From NCBI GenBank assembly GCA_026545765.1, contig CM048843.1, positions 3,658,001 through 3,722,000 of the forward strand: DNA of 64,000 bases. Direction: 5' to 3'. Below, piece after piece: positions 35,344 through 48,900 of the stretch (position 1 is its first letter; every line of letters starts with the position of its first letter). This DNA is from Plantago major. Its lineage: Eukaryota; Streptophyta; Magnoliopsida; Lamiales; Plantaginaceae. The position numbers were made by a program, and so were the translations under genes. A model generated the notes under the pieces. It worked only from the letters and a program-made list of their open reading frames with translations, was not told the DNA's origin and searched no databases.

Positions 35344-35525
35344 AAGTTGCACAAAGAGTCGAATACAAAAACAGTAACTCAAATCACAACGATTTCACCT
35401 AAAGGACACACAGGCCACACGGAACACCAAAAGAGTTGCAAAACCATAAAAATGTTTCAAATGCCAAAGACATATGAAGAGCTTAAAAGCCACAAACATG
35501 TGAAACTGCAACTTAGTACTCCGAA

Positions 35526-37292
35526 TCAAGCTTCCTCGTGTCCGAGCAAAGTCAAGATCATTTTCTCATAGTCTCCACCGGTGTCCTTAGCAACAGCTTT
35601 GTCCAATGGCACGCTGTTCCTTCGGTGATACTCGTCGTTTATGATCTTCATGTCAACCTCAGCCCTTGTGGCAACAACTCTAGTGAGAGCCCCTTCATCC
35701 GTACCGACTTTGTTGATGGAATTGCGAAGGATCTCTTCAAAGTACTTCTCCGGGTACGCCAAGCACTTTACCGTGTTTCTCACTAAAGTAAGGAACTCAT
35801 CTTTGGAATCAGCTTCCAAGTCCTGCCAAAACAGTTGCCTCGTATCATCAGAAATTCAGAATCTTATGTATATGATCTTCTGAAGCAAGAAAGAAGAAAA
35901 CTAAATGTATATACCGCTTCTAAGTCGTTTCCGAATTGATTTTTGTATTGGTTCAGTGTGGCATTGAACTGTGCCTTGCTCCTGGTGGTCAGGATCCTAA
36001 TGATGTCATCACAGCTGTAATCCTTCTCCGAGATCTTGGAGTGCAACAGTTTAGCCTCCGTCTTGGCAAGAGTCAAGTTGGCCTCCTCACCGCAGTATCT
36101 GTAGGCAGTCACCAGGGGAACCAATAGCTGGAACATATACAATCAAGAATCACATTAAGTACCAAGTGCAGGAAATCCTAATACCTCCACATTGCAATTT
36201 GCAATACTACATGCTAAGATAAAGTACATGGAACAAAACATACACTCGAACAATCCTATCGAACATGTTTATGCGATTAAGCTATATCGTTACCTTGCGG
36301 TAGTCTCCAGTGGTGTGGTAAGCAACATCCTCCTCGAGCGACTTCTTGTAACGATCATGGTAAGCCTCTCTTGCCCGAATCAGCTCTTTGGGAGACCTGG
36401 TGCAGGCAATCTCCACAAGGACTTGATTGCTCTTTGTCCACCTTTTTGTGGCCTCGTTAGCCAGATAAGCATCACGTTCTGCTGGCTCCAATACCCAGAG
36501 CAAGACAATCCTCTGTTTATACAAAACAATTGAAAAGTCAATTCAGTAGATATTCAACACCAAAAATGACCGAAAGTACACCATAAGAAGCCTGAATCGA
36601 ACCTCAAAGTCACTGTTGAGCTCCTTGTCCAATGATTTGAGCAGATCTTCACCGTAAGTCTCGGCGTAAAATTTGCGAATGGCCTTGCGCTGCTCGGCAC
36701 TTCTGTGGCCCAAAATGGAGATGATCAAATCCTCATTCGTTCCCCATCCTGAAAGAGAATGGTAAAATTAGGTCATCAGGCAATCAGAACAAGGATCGCA
36801 TAATTCTCAATTACCAGGAAGCTAATTAGGTAACGCTTCAGTTCACAATAGACAACCAGTGATATCATATCATATCAACAATCAAATCAAACTATACAAG
36901 TTCAACATAGAATTACTCATCATGATTGCAAATTTTGCACATCAATGTAAAAATTCTACAGATCAAAGCCAGATGATCATCATCAGTCATCATCAACGAC
37001 ATATAAACACAACCAGCACAATTCACAAACACGAAATAACAGAACGGATAACCAGTAACAGTCAGATTCAAAGGAAATGAGACATACAACGAAACAAAAA
37101 CTCGATCGATCAACATTTCAATAGGAGCACAAGTAAAATGGCGAAGGAAATGATCAGAGACATGGATCAACGAATTTAATGAAAATTGTGATGAATAAAA
37201 AGTGAAAGATGAATACCAGAAAAGGCTTTGTGGAGCTGCTCACAGTCTTCGGCGACATTGGGGATGTCAGATGGAACGCAGAGAGTCGACAT
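35526..37292 (-). CDS. Annexin (plant annexin D1/D2 type)
   Basis: Five exons: 37292-37217, 36748-36603, 36512-36294, 36127-35915, 35822-35526. Phases agree and the product is 316 aa, the standard annexin length. Four annexin repeats are visible. The first has the type II calcium loop GWGTNED and ends [10 protein letters not shown]. The fourth has [20 protein letters not shown] and the acidic cap in DTGGDYEKM. The loops of repeats 2 and 3 are degenerate, as usual in plants. [20 protein letters not shown] and [16 protein letters not shown] are near-invariant in the D1/D2 group. Annexins bind acidic phospholipids in a calcium-dependent way and act in membrane traffic, stress and calcium signalling. 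The residues around exon 4/5 read [15 protein letters not shown], an apparent DLEA repeat made by the junction. It lies directly upstream of the Tat element. Confidence 0.96.
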
Positions 37293-37383
37293 GGTAATTG
37301 TATGGATTGAATGATTGATTTATTTGGTAGTGAAAAAGAAACTAAAGTGTATGGCTGGCTATTTTATGTTGAGACAGAGTGAC

Positions 37384-37393
37384 GATTTTATAG
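37384..37393 (-). promoter_or_regulatory. Candidate TATA box of annexin
   Basis: CTATAAAATC on the minus strand, about 92 bp before the ATG. This is inferred from sequence and position. Confidence 0.45.
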
Positions 37394-38880
37394 ATGAAAC
37401 CTCTACCGACCAGCTTTAATCGCCGCGTATTTCTTTCTTCGTATTCATGGATTTCCACCTTCACTCCCCCTATAATATAATATAATATAATAATGCGTGA
37501 TGACTAATCTAGTTCAACTATTACACTTCCTCCGTTTCAATTTTAACTTTCCGTTTTAATTTGTTTTCGACTTTCCCTGAAATAGGAGAATTGTTGTTAA
37601 AACTTCCTATTTGGAAAGACATTAAAACCAACAAAACCTTATTAAAAACACATATCTTGTATCGGCTTTCTTGTTTTTAATCGCGCATCACACCTCGTGA
37701 TTCAATTTGCGTAATTAATTGTACACTAGATGTGCTACATATCTTCAGCTAACTTATCAAATCAGCTAACTTATCAGTTAAATACATATCACATTTTCAT
37801 GTAACATTTGATTTAAGCTATCCATACCGTATGAGTAATAGACCTAAAACAAGATTATACTTGCCTTATTGTGGAGTACCTACCACATTGCATTGACTCG
37901 TTATGCTATGATATTTGAATACATACATTTCACACTTGATAAAATAAATTGAAGGAAGCATAGGATGGGATCTCGATCTCTCTTAAAAAGGTACAATTAA
38001 TCAACATCAATCATGGCGAGATAGGACCCTCCTACTGCTATTGATAATAATACAAGATGGCCACATGGTGATTCATTAGAATCCAAGGGCCCACCATTGT
38101 CCTCGAAATCAACATATGTCGACAGGATTTCCGAAGGGTTGAGAAGAATATCCCAAATTCCTACTTAGATGACCAATAATATCAAATCGTGCTTACCTTG
38201 TTGGAACTCCATCACCAATACACTTGGAACACATCTAATTCTCGAAAATGATTTCATCTTCGGTAATTCTCTAAGAAACGAACTGTGTCTTGACTCTTAA
38301 ATTATTTGAACCTCACAGGATGAGATAAGACATTAATGATTTATGTTCACATCAATGTTCGTCAGTTGACAAATACTAAATCATTATGGTCAATCAAGGA
38401 CTCGGTGAAGTCCAAGTTAAACATGTTAACCAACATCGAAAATCGAAATAATCATGAAGAAAAACGTTTTTAGGTGTTCAATAAAAATTCGTATACGACT
38501 AAAAAAAGAAATTACTCCAAACATAACAAATAATTAAAATGTTAATTTTCATGTGTATGAAGTCCTCCGAGACCAACCATGACTACTCTTCCGACAGCTT
38601 TAATACACACGGAAGGCTTTCAAAATTCCAGAACAAATGTAAGGCTTATTTTATTCCACCCATCAAATTAAATGCTTGAAGACTTGTATTAGAGGCAAAA
38701 TTAATGCAATCCCAATCATTCTGAATATAACATCCATTCATCCAAAAAACTAATTCAACATCCTAATTTCAAAGTACAATATCAGCACAGTAAAAGCTTC
38801 AATTATTAACATAATTGCTAGAGAAAAGCTATGAAATTGCATGATCTATTCAGCAAGGGGAAAAAACGTTCAAATGATTA
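37394..38880. other. Intergenic between annexin and SC35, no gene seen
   Basis: Contains a short TATAA repeat at about 37471-37490 and one MITE-like end (CTTCCTCCGTTTCAATTTTAA, about 37527). No open frame of note. Confidence 0.45.
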
Positions 38881-40430
38881 CTGGGAGGGAAGACATCACA
38901 CTGATGCTTTACTCTAGACAACCACCAAATAAGAATTACAGATACTCTAGGGAAATACACAGATGTTTATTGTAATATGTATTGTTCGTCTCAGTAAACA
39001 TGCATGAATCGAGGATTCCTTCCCACAACTTGTTGACGATGTGATCATATCATAAATCACCATCAAGTTACACTGATTAAAATATTAAAAAATAAAATAA
39101 AAAAGTTTTGATGGATTTTAAGTTAACCAGACGACACACACCACCACGTCTATAAACAGAGGTTAAAATGTTGCATTTGCTTCAATGCTATACAACACAC
39201 AGCATGCAGCTGCCCCATCCGCCAAGACAGGTAACATCTGCTTTCTCAAGTGGCTATCACCACAAACAGCACCAACAAATCAACAAGTACCAGCTATCAC
39301 CTCAAAGCTACAGCAACGATCAGTCGTTGTAGTGACAAGAAAACTACAAGAGTGCTGGATCACCCCACAGCCACAGCCACGATCTATCTTACTCAATGGT
39401 ACCGTACCGCAACTTATCTCAGCTCACAGCTACGCATCCTCATCATAATAAACAAAAAGGACCTAAGAGTAGAAATTAAGAGTTTAAACACCTAATAGAA
39501 CCAGGGTGGCTAAAAATGCTCAGCATCTTACCAACCAAAGTTCAGGCAGTGAACAAACAACAATTGTAGATGTACTTTACGACACTATCATGGGGAGTCG
39601 ATCTGTTAACAGCCACACGTACCAAAGCCACCATGAGAAGTTACTTGAGACACTCAGGTTTCACATACCCAAAGCACATGTAACCAAAAGTTAAATGTCA
39701 GTTGAAGTACCAAGTCTCAACATTATTCAAGACCAATTCCTTTTTTTAACAGAAAATAGCCATGGTGAAATCTTCTTTTCCAAGGGTAGTTCCAAAAAGT
39801 ATCTTTGAAGTTCATTGATTCTTGATATCAAACGCATACTGACATTGTACGTTGAGATTTTACTCAATTAGGTTGACACACTAGGACAGTTTACAAGAAA
39901 AACTTCCCACAGAAACAATTTGATGAATTTCGCCGATATTGGAATAAGGAATTCTATTGGCCTTACCAAACATGTCATGGAGTTCGAGTGTTCGACCAAA
40001 GCTGCACCTCATCACCAGCCACAAAATTATAACATTAAACAGCAAAGTAAAAGCTCATCAACAGCTACTGCATCATCTAAAGTCAGCATCAACAGCTGCT
40101 ACTTCATCACATCAAGCAGCACCAACCATTCATGTCCACAACTATAGAAGGGTAGTAAGGTTCAGATGAGTATATCTTACACAAAAAGACAAGGCAGGAG
40201 CTAGAGATGATAAGGTAAAAAAGGGCAATAAGGTTGTCCACAAAACCAAATACCATTGATGCTACAGTCCCGAGATTCATCAATACGGCACATACAACCA
40301 AAACAGTACAATAAAGAGTTCAACCTTCAACCACTACAGGTACGATCATCGAAGGGATCAAACCAATTGATAAGGTCGAATACTGCGACTGAAGAACCCA
40401 ACATGGATAGTCCTTGTAGCATCCGCTATT
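38881..40430. other. Probable long 3' region of the SC35 gene, otherwise unassigned
   Basis: The only coding sequence near here is the last SC35 exon at 40436-40431. Plus-strand open frames (39185-39448, 39957-40169) are rich in Ser/Thr/His, overlap each other and match no family. Whether the SC35 transcript extends this far cannot be told. Confidence 0.35.
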
Positions 40431-42845
40431 TCAGTCCTGAAGAAAAAGAAGAGAAAATCCAATATGCCATGTCAGGCAGAATTTACATCAGAGACTAAGA
40501 CAAAATACGGGGGTTTCTCTACTCACATCAGCATCAGAGCGCGGAGAAGGACTGCGAGAATCAACACGTCGACCACGTGGAGAAACACTTTTTGGGGTGG
40601 GAGATCGCTCTTTGTCTTTGCGAGCAACTGGACTGTCTGCCCTAGATGGAGGCGTTGTTTTGTGTGGGGATGGGCTCCTTCGCGGACTAGGACTGCGTTT
40701 CACAGGGGAAGCACTGCCACATACAAGAAATGTCAAGCACCATATAAGCATATGTTGAGAGAAATAAAGTGATCTCAATCTGACAAGTGCAAGTTAAAAG
40801 AATTGATGTACCTTGCGTAGGATTGGCTTCGACTACGCCTCTCACCATATTTGTCTCTTCCACGCTCTCTACGATGAACGGGACTTCTACTGCGGCTCCG
40901 GCTTCTGCTACGATACCTGTCCCTTCCACGATGACGATCACGTTCATACCTGCCCCTGCTTCTACTGCGGCTTCTCCTTCTGTAGTCCCTGTCCCTGTAC
41001 TCATCCCTGTACCTGTATGGACATTATATGAGTCAGCTAATTAAGCATCAATAACATTCAGAACAATAAGTTCTTTCATGCAGGCATGAATAAAATGCCA
41101 ACAGACTTTCATAACTTTTGACTTAAGAAACCTGTGGAATCCATGATGAAAGTTCACACTCCCTCAAGATTGATGGGGTCGGAAATTAAAATACCAGAAG
41201 TTCTAAACAAAAAACAAGTAAACTTATGAGGCAAAACAGTCTCCTATGCAGTTGCCTATTTCATTGCAAGTTTTAGAACAAGACATTTTGACTCGGCTAA
41301 ATCATGATACAGCATATATAGCACACACATGGCAACTGAGAATTATTTATATATATATTATGAAGTCAAACAATTTTCTTACTTCACAAAGAAATACTCC
41401 CATATTGATTACATACAAGATAAGCATTCAAAACGATCATGCTTTCAAGGCAGACAGCAATTATGATATTTACTTGAAACTTGTTTGGCTTTAAAGTGGA
41501 ACCCTCAGCATCTTGTATTTGCAAGAAACAAGGAAAATCACCCAATTATATAATCACATAACATAGATTGTTTGAGATAACACAATCTCTAAATTTTGCG
41601 ATGTCGAGACTCGAGAGAGCATAATAGTAGAAGGTATAAAACATAATGCATGTGACTTACACTACTACTTTAAAGTGAGACGAAGAAAAAAAAAATTGAG
41701 GAACCATGTTTAAAATCTACAGGAATAAAGATTTGTTACCTTGGCCGAGGACTTCGACTTCTGGACCTTCCTTTGGGCCTTGATATAGGTTCCATAATTC
41801 TCCCTTTTGAACTGTGGAAATATGGATTACAAAAAGAAAAAGGCATGCAAAAATTAGAGTGCTATTTAAGAGCAGTGTTGATGTACCGAGAATTAACATG
41901 AAATAGCCAAGCAGTGATGCAGAACAATTACAACTCGACATCGTGGACAAAAACAATCTAAAACTCAATCATGAATAACAGTATAATCTCAAGACCCTGG
42001 ACATTAGATAGTAGATACCAGCTGTGACATCAATGTAATAAGGAACAACTTACATTTTTTCAGCGTTGGGACCATACTTGGCAAATTGAACCATTATCTC
42101 TCTTCCATCAACAACTCTCCCTGCACATGATAAAATTCATAAACTAAAAGAAGCACAAACAAACTCCGCCATTAAATGAGCCTCTCCTTTTGTAAAAGAC
42201 TCACCATCTAGCTTTTCAACCGCCTTCGATGCCTCATCTTGATACTTGTACCTCACAAATGCAAACCCTCTCGAGTCACCGGTCCTGATATAGGTGACAA
42301 ACACGGTAAGACTTCAAATTATCACACACACACAAAAATGTCTATAAATCTACAGCAAGTCTCAAATTTCTCTCCCCACATGTCAAGCACATCTAACAAT
42401 AATCCGGTTCAGCCAACACAGGCAGGTAAAACTCGCTTTCTTATAATTATTTCAAATTCAGCTCATACTTTTTTCGATTTCTCACTGGTTTACATTCCTA
42501 ATTCTTCACAAGAAAATCAGTTCCAGATAAACCTAAATTCAGCTGAAAACACTGACACAGACATACAAAAAAGCTCGAAGCTCAACTTACCTTCGGTCCC
42601 TAGGGATGAAGACATCAACAACTTTGCCATACTTATCAAAGAGAGGAAACAAATCATCAGCAGTGGTACCTGAAAATCAACATCACGTCAATTTAACTCG
42701 ATAAGAACAAAATTGAATCAATTACGAACGGGAAAACGAACAAATTGAGGGAGGGATTCAAGGACATACGGAAAGTGATGTTGAGTACGAGAAGAGAGTA
42801 GGTATCCTTGATATCCGGCGGGCCAGATCGTCCAAAGTGCGACAT
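40431..42845 (-). CDS. SC35: SC35-type serine/arginine-rich splicing factor
   Basis: Eight coding exons: 42845-42770, 42669-42591, 42284-42205, 42120-42054, 41811-41740, 41012-40812, 40713-40527, 40436-40431. Phases agree throughout and give 255 aa. The start MSHFGRSGPPDIKDTYSLLV is that of plant SC35. One RRM spans about residues 14-95, with RNP2 as LLVLNITF and RNP1 as RGFAFVRY. After AKYGPNAEKI comes an RS domain (SRSRSPRPR, RRRSRSRSRGR, YRSRSRSRSRSP) and a Ser-Pro-rich tail (RSPSPRRSPSPHK). The last exon codes only Asp and the stop. SR proteins bind exonic enhancers and recruit U1 and U2AF in the nucleus; RS serines are phosphorylated by SR kinases. A solo LTR lies in its upstream region. 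Confidence 0.96.
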
Positions 42846-43148
42846 CGTTTCGGAGAGGCAGCTGGAATTAGGGTTTGGAACCTGAAGATTTTCTGTATGT
42901 ACTGTGTACTTGGGAAAATAGAACTCGGTGCATATAATAATAAGATAATGCGTTATTTATTTGGACGGAATTACCCCTCTGTGGATAGAGGAATTCTGAT
43001 TCTGCTCTGTTCGACGTGTTCACTGTCCACGCGGCCCAAAGCAGGTTGTGTACTTGTGTTTTACGAACTTGGACATTTGGACTCGTACCACCACTTCTCC
43101 TCCAAACGGCGAATTAAGAAAAAAATTAGGGGTTATAATCTATAGAAT

Positions 43149-43260
43149 ATGAAAGGAGCTTCCCATGATGAATGGAGCTGGAATCTCCATCAGATTGTTT
43201 GGTTACAAAATGGAATTGAGTTAACTCAATTCGGAGATTCCATGAAAGCTCCGTTTGGAA
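43149..43260. repeat. Small inverted repeat with perfect 20-bp palindrome
   Basis: GGAGCTTCCCATG and GGAATCTCC at the left recur in reverse at the right (GGAGATTCCATGAAAGCTCC). Between them, 43213-43232 is a perfect palindrome, GAATTGAGTTAACTCAATTC. It is probably a small MITE or foldback sequence. Confidence 0.55.
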
Positions 43261-43297
43261 CTCCGATCTTTTTTTTTATTAAAGTTTTTTTTCATTT

Positions 43298-43864
43298 TGT
43301 TGAACAATCGAACAATTCCGATCAAATAACCGATCGAACAAAGACGATTACGAAACTATAATCAATCAAATGCGTAAAGAAATCAACACAAGATTTACGT
43401 GGTTCGAACTTACATCCACTTAGAGAACAATGAACAATCCACTAATCAATGAAAGATTACAAGAATTAGAGCTTCTTCAATCACCAACAACGGCAACAAG
43501 CTTTCTAACCAATTCTCTCTTTCACTAGTGTTTCTCTCTCTATAACTGACAAGTGAATGATAATGAGATCAATATCTTCTTAACAACCAAGCTACAAGTC
43601 TATTTATACGGATTATAAACAAAGAAAGACAAATTACAAGTAAATAGGTTGTCATGCTCTGTTTCCTGCTTCCAACCGTTTTTCCCTCCGTGTCACCTTT
43701 TAATCACAGCCGTAGGATGATCAAGATCAACGGTTCCTGAGCAATCTGGCAAATAGACTCTTTCTGTAACTCGTAACCACATATTCCGTATTAAAACCCA
43801 CAAATTCTGCACTAATTCCCACAGTATTTGTGCTAAAACCCACAAAAACTGTCTAATCTTCACA
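43298..43864 (-). mobile_element. Solo LTR with 5-bp target site duplication
   Basis: Starts TGTTGAAC and ends TTCACA, with TG..CA borders. It is flanked by the identical pentamer CATTT at 43293-43297 and 43865-43869. No internal retrotransposon sequence is present. It holds ACAAGATTTACGTGGTTCG, a text often seen in Ty1/Copia LTRs. A TATA box points to the minus strand (TATTTATA on plus at 43601-43608). The length is 567 bp. The single LTR indicates LTR-LTR recombination after insertion. Confidence 0.85.
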
Positions 43865-43869
43865 CATTT

Positions 43870-45927
43870 TAAATGAAATTGGGTGTTTGTTGAATGTTTG
43901 CACTTTGAATAATGAAAGGTTGATTTTACATTGCTTTTGGGTATGTGATGCAATGTCTTATCGCATTGATAAAATATGGAGAATTGAAATTAAATCTAAA
44001 AGTAATATCATAGTTTAGAATAAAAATTTAATGGTGGAGATCAACTAATTTGCTACCTTTCGCAGCAAGTGTTGCCATGGAGTGTCGCACGAGGTGTTGC
44101 ACTACGTGTTGTTATAACCTTCTATATCGTCTTAAACTATTTAAATATATTAAAACAAAAAAAAATCATTTTTATATATTAAAAATACCCCTATTAAAAA
44201 TTTAAAATCATTCAATTAAAATCAAAACTTAAGTTAGGGATCATCCAATTTTATTGTTCGTACATATGTAGATAGTTGTTTGTAATTATAATTTTAATGT
44301 ATGTAACTATAAATGTATATGTAAATTTGTGTGTAATTATTTTTTATTAAAAATAGTGGAAAATTTTATATTTCTAAATATATTAACAAGTAGCGGTTGA
44401 GGGCAATGAGCAATGGTTGAGGGCGATGGAGAGCAACAACTTGACTGACGGTACAATACAGTAACATTAATACAATGTGATTTTCCTATAGTTAACCATC
44501 CCCTACAAACTTTTGTGACATGCTACCATGCATATATTGGATCCGATCAATATCACATGTTGTAAGAGGATGATTTTTCTCCTTTCCTCCTTGTGTCGTT
44601 CTCTTCCACTCGAATGGGAGTTTTTCCTCTAACTGGAAATTGGATCCTCTCTTGTGAGATATTTTATTACCTTCCATGCGTTCTTTTTGTCAACTTCGGT
44701 GAGATATGTTAGCTTGTGTTCATGGATGAGTTAAGTCTTCACAAAATCCGTTTGTTTGGTTGTCCATGTTGAGATTTGATTTGCTCTAGTTTTAAATCTG
44801 TTCCAATAAAGAAATTAAGATCTTTATTAGCCATGAGTTTTTTTTCTCCCATGAGTTGTTCGTCTGACTCTTGCCCATCTAAGCCTACCTTTATATGTAT
44901 GGTGTTTCTTACTCTCTTTTTGTCGTTTTCACGGGTGGCCTTTGTTGGTAGATCGAGCGTTCGCTTCGTGAAACCCTATAACGTCACTTTTATTCACACC
45001 TCGGACCTATGGAGGCTTGTTTGGGTAGAATGATGAATCTTATAGTTGATAACCAGAATACACCAACATCATGCATCCTTCAATATTGGATCATGTCAGC
45101 GATGGGCGATACTTTAAGGACATGACCATTGATGCACTGACCAATGATACCATACATGAAATCCATGACCGTGACATGTCAATGTTGCCCGGTGATACCA
45201 CTTAATTCATGAACATATGTAATTATGAGGGTCATATTGTAAACCGTGAAGATGTGTACTTGGTCGAATTTCTCTATACAACATGGACATTGTGCTTGCC
45301 TAATCATCTTATTCGTCTTAAAGTCGGATGTACTCTTATGCCTGTGAGATGCATCGACAGCCTGCTAACTACGTAACATAACGATGTTGGTTGTAACCAC
45401 CATCATAAATGATGTTATTGAGGCCAGAATGACTGATGGAAAGAATTATAGCCAAAAAGTATTCACATGATTCTGACACTTTCATTATATTATGAAATTC
45501 CCGATTACTAGATTTCATCGCAGACAATTCCCTATCTTAGTTTGATATTCAACGTCTATGAACGAGAGATAATCCTTAACACATGTTAGCCTCCATCTCA
45601 CGGAGATAGTTTTCAGTCAACTTGATTTTTTTTTTTTTGGCAAACACAATAAAATACAAGCTCAAAAGAAAAGAAAAAATTGAGAGTAGTGAATGGGCCA
45701 AAAATTTGTAACCGAATATACCACCACAATTTGTTACTCAGAAGAGAACAACAGTGGATACTGATTGGCGGAGAGAGCTAAACTCTGCTTCGGCAAGCAT
45801 AGAGAGAAAGCTATGGAAGCGACGAACCGTTTCACAGTCACTCATTTTGTTTCTTCTACCTCATTTCTCCAACTCTCTTCAATAATCTAACAAACAAACA
45901 GACGCATTCTCCTTTCGATACAATACA
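43870..45927. other. Intergenic, no gene seen
   Basis: AT-rich sequence without recognised coding. 44490-45100 has open frames in several directions and may be an eroded transposon, but no domain could be named. 45770-45927 is the likely promoter and leader of the carrier gene. Confidence 0.4.
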
Positions 45928-48900
45928 ATGCGAGGACTAATCGATAACCCTAACAGCCGTTCAATTTCATTTTCCGGTGGATTGTTCCTCGATAGCTCCA
46001 CCGTTCCTTCTTCAATCATCACTGCTATCTCCGTTGAAAACTCCACTCATACTTTTCCGGTGAAATCCGGTGGAAATCGCATTCAGTTCTCCTGCCTGAG
46101 CTTGTCGATTGAGGGAAAAGATGGTGCTGCTCGGAATTCAGGTGCCAGTGCCAAGACGGGGAAGTTTAGGTTTCGCAGCGGTCGTGGCCGAGGAGCGGCG
46201 GTTAACACTACGAAGCATCTCTGGGCTGGTGCCGTAGCTGCTATGGTTGCAAGGTTCGGTTGCCTCACTCGACTATTGTATCGCCTATGACATTTCTGAG
46301 TACTGTAATTAACAGTTTATTGCGATTTACGAATGAGTTTTGGACTTTGGACCGGATAGAGTTGAAATGCATTTCTGTATGCTGTTGTTGAGAATGTGAT
46401 GATTCAGAAGAGTGTCATGTTATGATGTTACAGTGTATTTGAGTAATTGGCATGAGGTACTGTTTTTTTCATTAGCTGGACTTCAAGTGCGATTCTATAT
46501 ATTGTTACGTTTAGGAACTGTTTAAACGGTTATGGTGTTAATAATTGTAATGAGTGATGAATTTTTCATTGGATAGATTTGAAATGCAACTCTAGATATT
46601 GTTGCATTTAGGGGCATGATGATAGGATATCGAGCTTTTTGATTGGCTAGATTGAAGTCCGATTATGATATCGTCACTTACGAGAGCACGTTGATTGGGG
46701 AATAATTTGATGTTAGTTACGGTGTTTACATGCTGTGGTGTTTTTAGTAATCGGAATGCATTGTGAGTTTCTTCATTGGCTGTATTTGAAATGTGATTCT
46801 AGATACTGTTGCATTTAAGAGCATGACGATAGGATATCGAGCTTTTTGATTGGCTAGATTGAAGTCCGATCCTGGATATCGTCACGTACGAGAACATGAT
46901 GATTGGTGAATAGTCTGATGTTAGTTACGGTGTTTACATGCTGTGGTGTTTTTAGTATTTGGAATATGTTGTTGGTTTCTTCATTGGCTGTATTTGAAAT
47001 GTGATTCTGGATATTGTTTGCGTTCAAGAACGTGATGATAGGATAGCGCAAAAGAGAGTTAAAAATCATGTTGCAGTATCTGCTGTAACTGGAATGACAA
47101 GTGTGGATTCTCTGACGTAGTCACTTAAGAAAATTAAAAGGAAACAGCGTTATTTTGTGTAGGACAAGCTAGCTGCACTCTGATTAGATAACCTTTTTCC
47201 TTTCATCTGTTATTTTTGTCGGTATCTGAATGCAACATTGTAATAATTGGTTTTTCTTCGCTCAGAACTTCTCTTGCTCCGCTTGAGAGACTAAAGCTTG
47301 AATACATCGTACGTGGTGAAAAGAGGAACCTATATGAGCTTGTGAAAAGTATAGCAACAACTCAAGGACTAAGAGGCTTCTGGAAAGGGAACTTTGTTAA
47401 TATCCTTCGAACTGCACCTTTCAAGGCTATCAATTTTTGTGCGTACGATACATACCGAAAACAGCTCCTCAGATTATCTGGAAATAAAGAAACCACAAAC
47501 ACAGAAAGGTTCATTGCTGGTGCTGCTGCAGGCATGACAGCTACAGTTCTCTGTTTGCCACTGGATACAGTGAGTAACCTTGGTCCTTGAACTTTTGTTA
47601 CTAATTGAGGCATCAATTATATTAGCTGTTTCAGAAGATTTTTATATGAAAGGACTTGGTTTTCTGCCTTTCCGGAAAGAAAGAAGGCCAATTTGGGATG
47701 TGAAAGAATCTAGGAAAGAATGGGTTTTGAATTTTGGATGTGAAAGTACTTCACTTATTTTTTGTTGATTATGCATCAGACGTTGTCAATAGAACTAAAA
47801 AACTATTTTACATAATCTTCGTTTTGTTGCAAAGTGCACATTATTAGAAAAATTAAGAACATTAAGCCTGCATGAGTTTTGACTTTGTTAGGCGATTTAC
47901 TGCTGAAAGGGAAATGGTGAAAGGACAGTCAAGGAGAATATTTTGGGTTATGGTTTCTTACTATTTGCCTGAAAGTAACAAGAGAGATTATTATGGCAGG
48001 AGGTCGAAGATTTCAAAGACACAATGTGTCAATCACACAATTTAACGAAGAGTTTTACGAGTGAATTTCCTGTCCTATGATGTCCGCATGGGGCAATAAA
48101 AGTGCTTTCCCTTGAAAGAAAGATGGTTGATGAGATGAAAATATTGTCCTTTTCTCGTTCTTTAATTCTCATAACTTACCATTTTCCTGCCCAATTCCTG
48201 TTCCTGTAGTTATAGTCTAAGCATAACTTCCTGATTAGATTATCTTTTCATTATATAAGAAGTTACTAAACTGCAACATAATGCACTTCAAAATGTTACT
48301 TGTGTTTCAATGGGTCTAAACTAACAGCATGGTATGCATATTTAGATCCGCACAAAGCTGGTGGCACCTGGTGGGGAATTATTAGGTGGTGTGATTGGAG
48401 CTTGTCGACATATTGTCCAGACTGAAGGATTCTTTTCGCTTTATAAGGGATTACTGCCATCCCTCTTAAGTATGGCACCATCTGGTGCTGTATTTTATGG
48501 TGTGTATGACATACTGAAATCAGCTTACTTGCATTCACCTGAAGGAAGAAAGCGGTTAGAGAACATGAGACTACACAATCAGGAATTGAATGCTTTGGAC
48601 CAGCTGGAATTGGGACCACTCCGAACTCTTTTGCACGGTGCCATTGCTGGTGCTTGTACAGAAGTTGCTACCTATCCATTCGAGGTGGTGAGGAGGCAGC
48701 TACAACTACAAGGTCGGGCAACTAAACTGAGTACTTTTGCAACATGTGCCAAGATAGTAGAGCGAGGTGGCGTTCCTGCTCTTTATGCAGGTCTTCTTCC
48801 TAGCTTAATGCAGGTATTCTCTCTATTTACTGAATAGGTTTAGCTGTTTCTTACTTTCCATATGCATGGAAACATCCCATTTAGCCCTCTATACAAAATG

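Noticed and set aside
39185..39448. Gln/Thr-rich plus-strand frame downstream of SC35
   Set aside because: Overlapping frames with simple composition, opposite to SC35; no support.
43370..43420. Possible tRNA-like text (ACGTGGTTCGAACTTACA)
   Set aside because: It resembles a T-arm (GGTTCGA) but has no matching acceptor, D or anticodon arms, and it lies inside a solo LTR that explains it.
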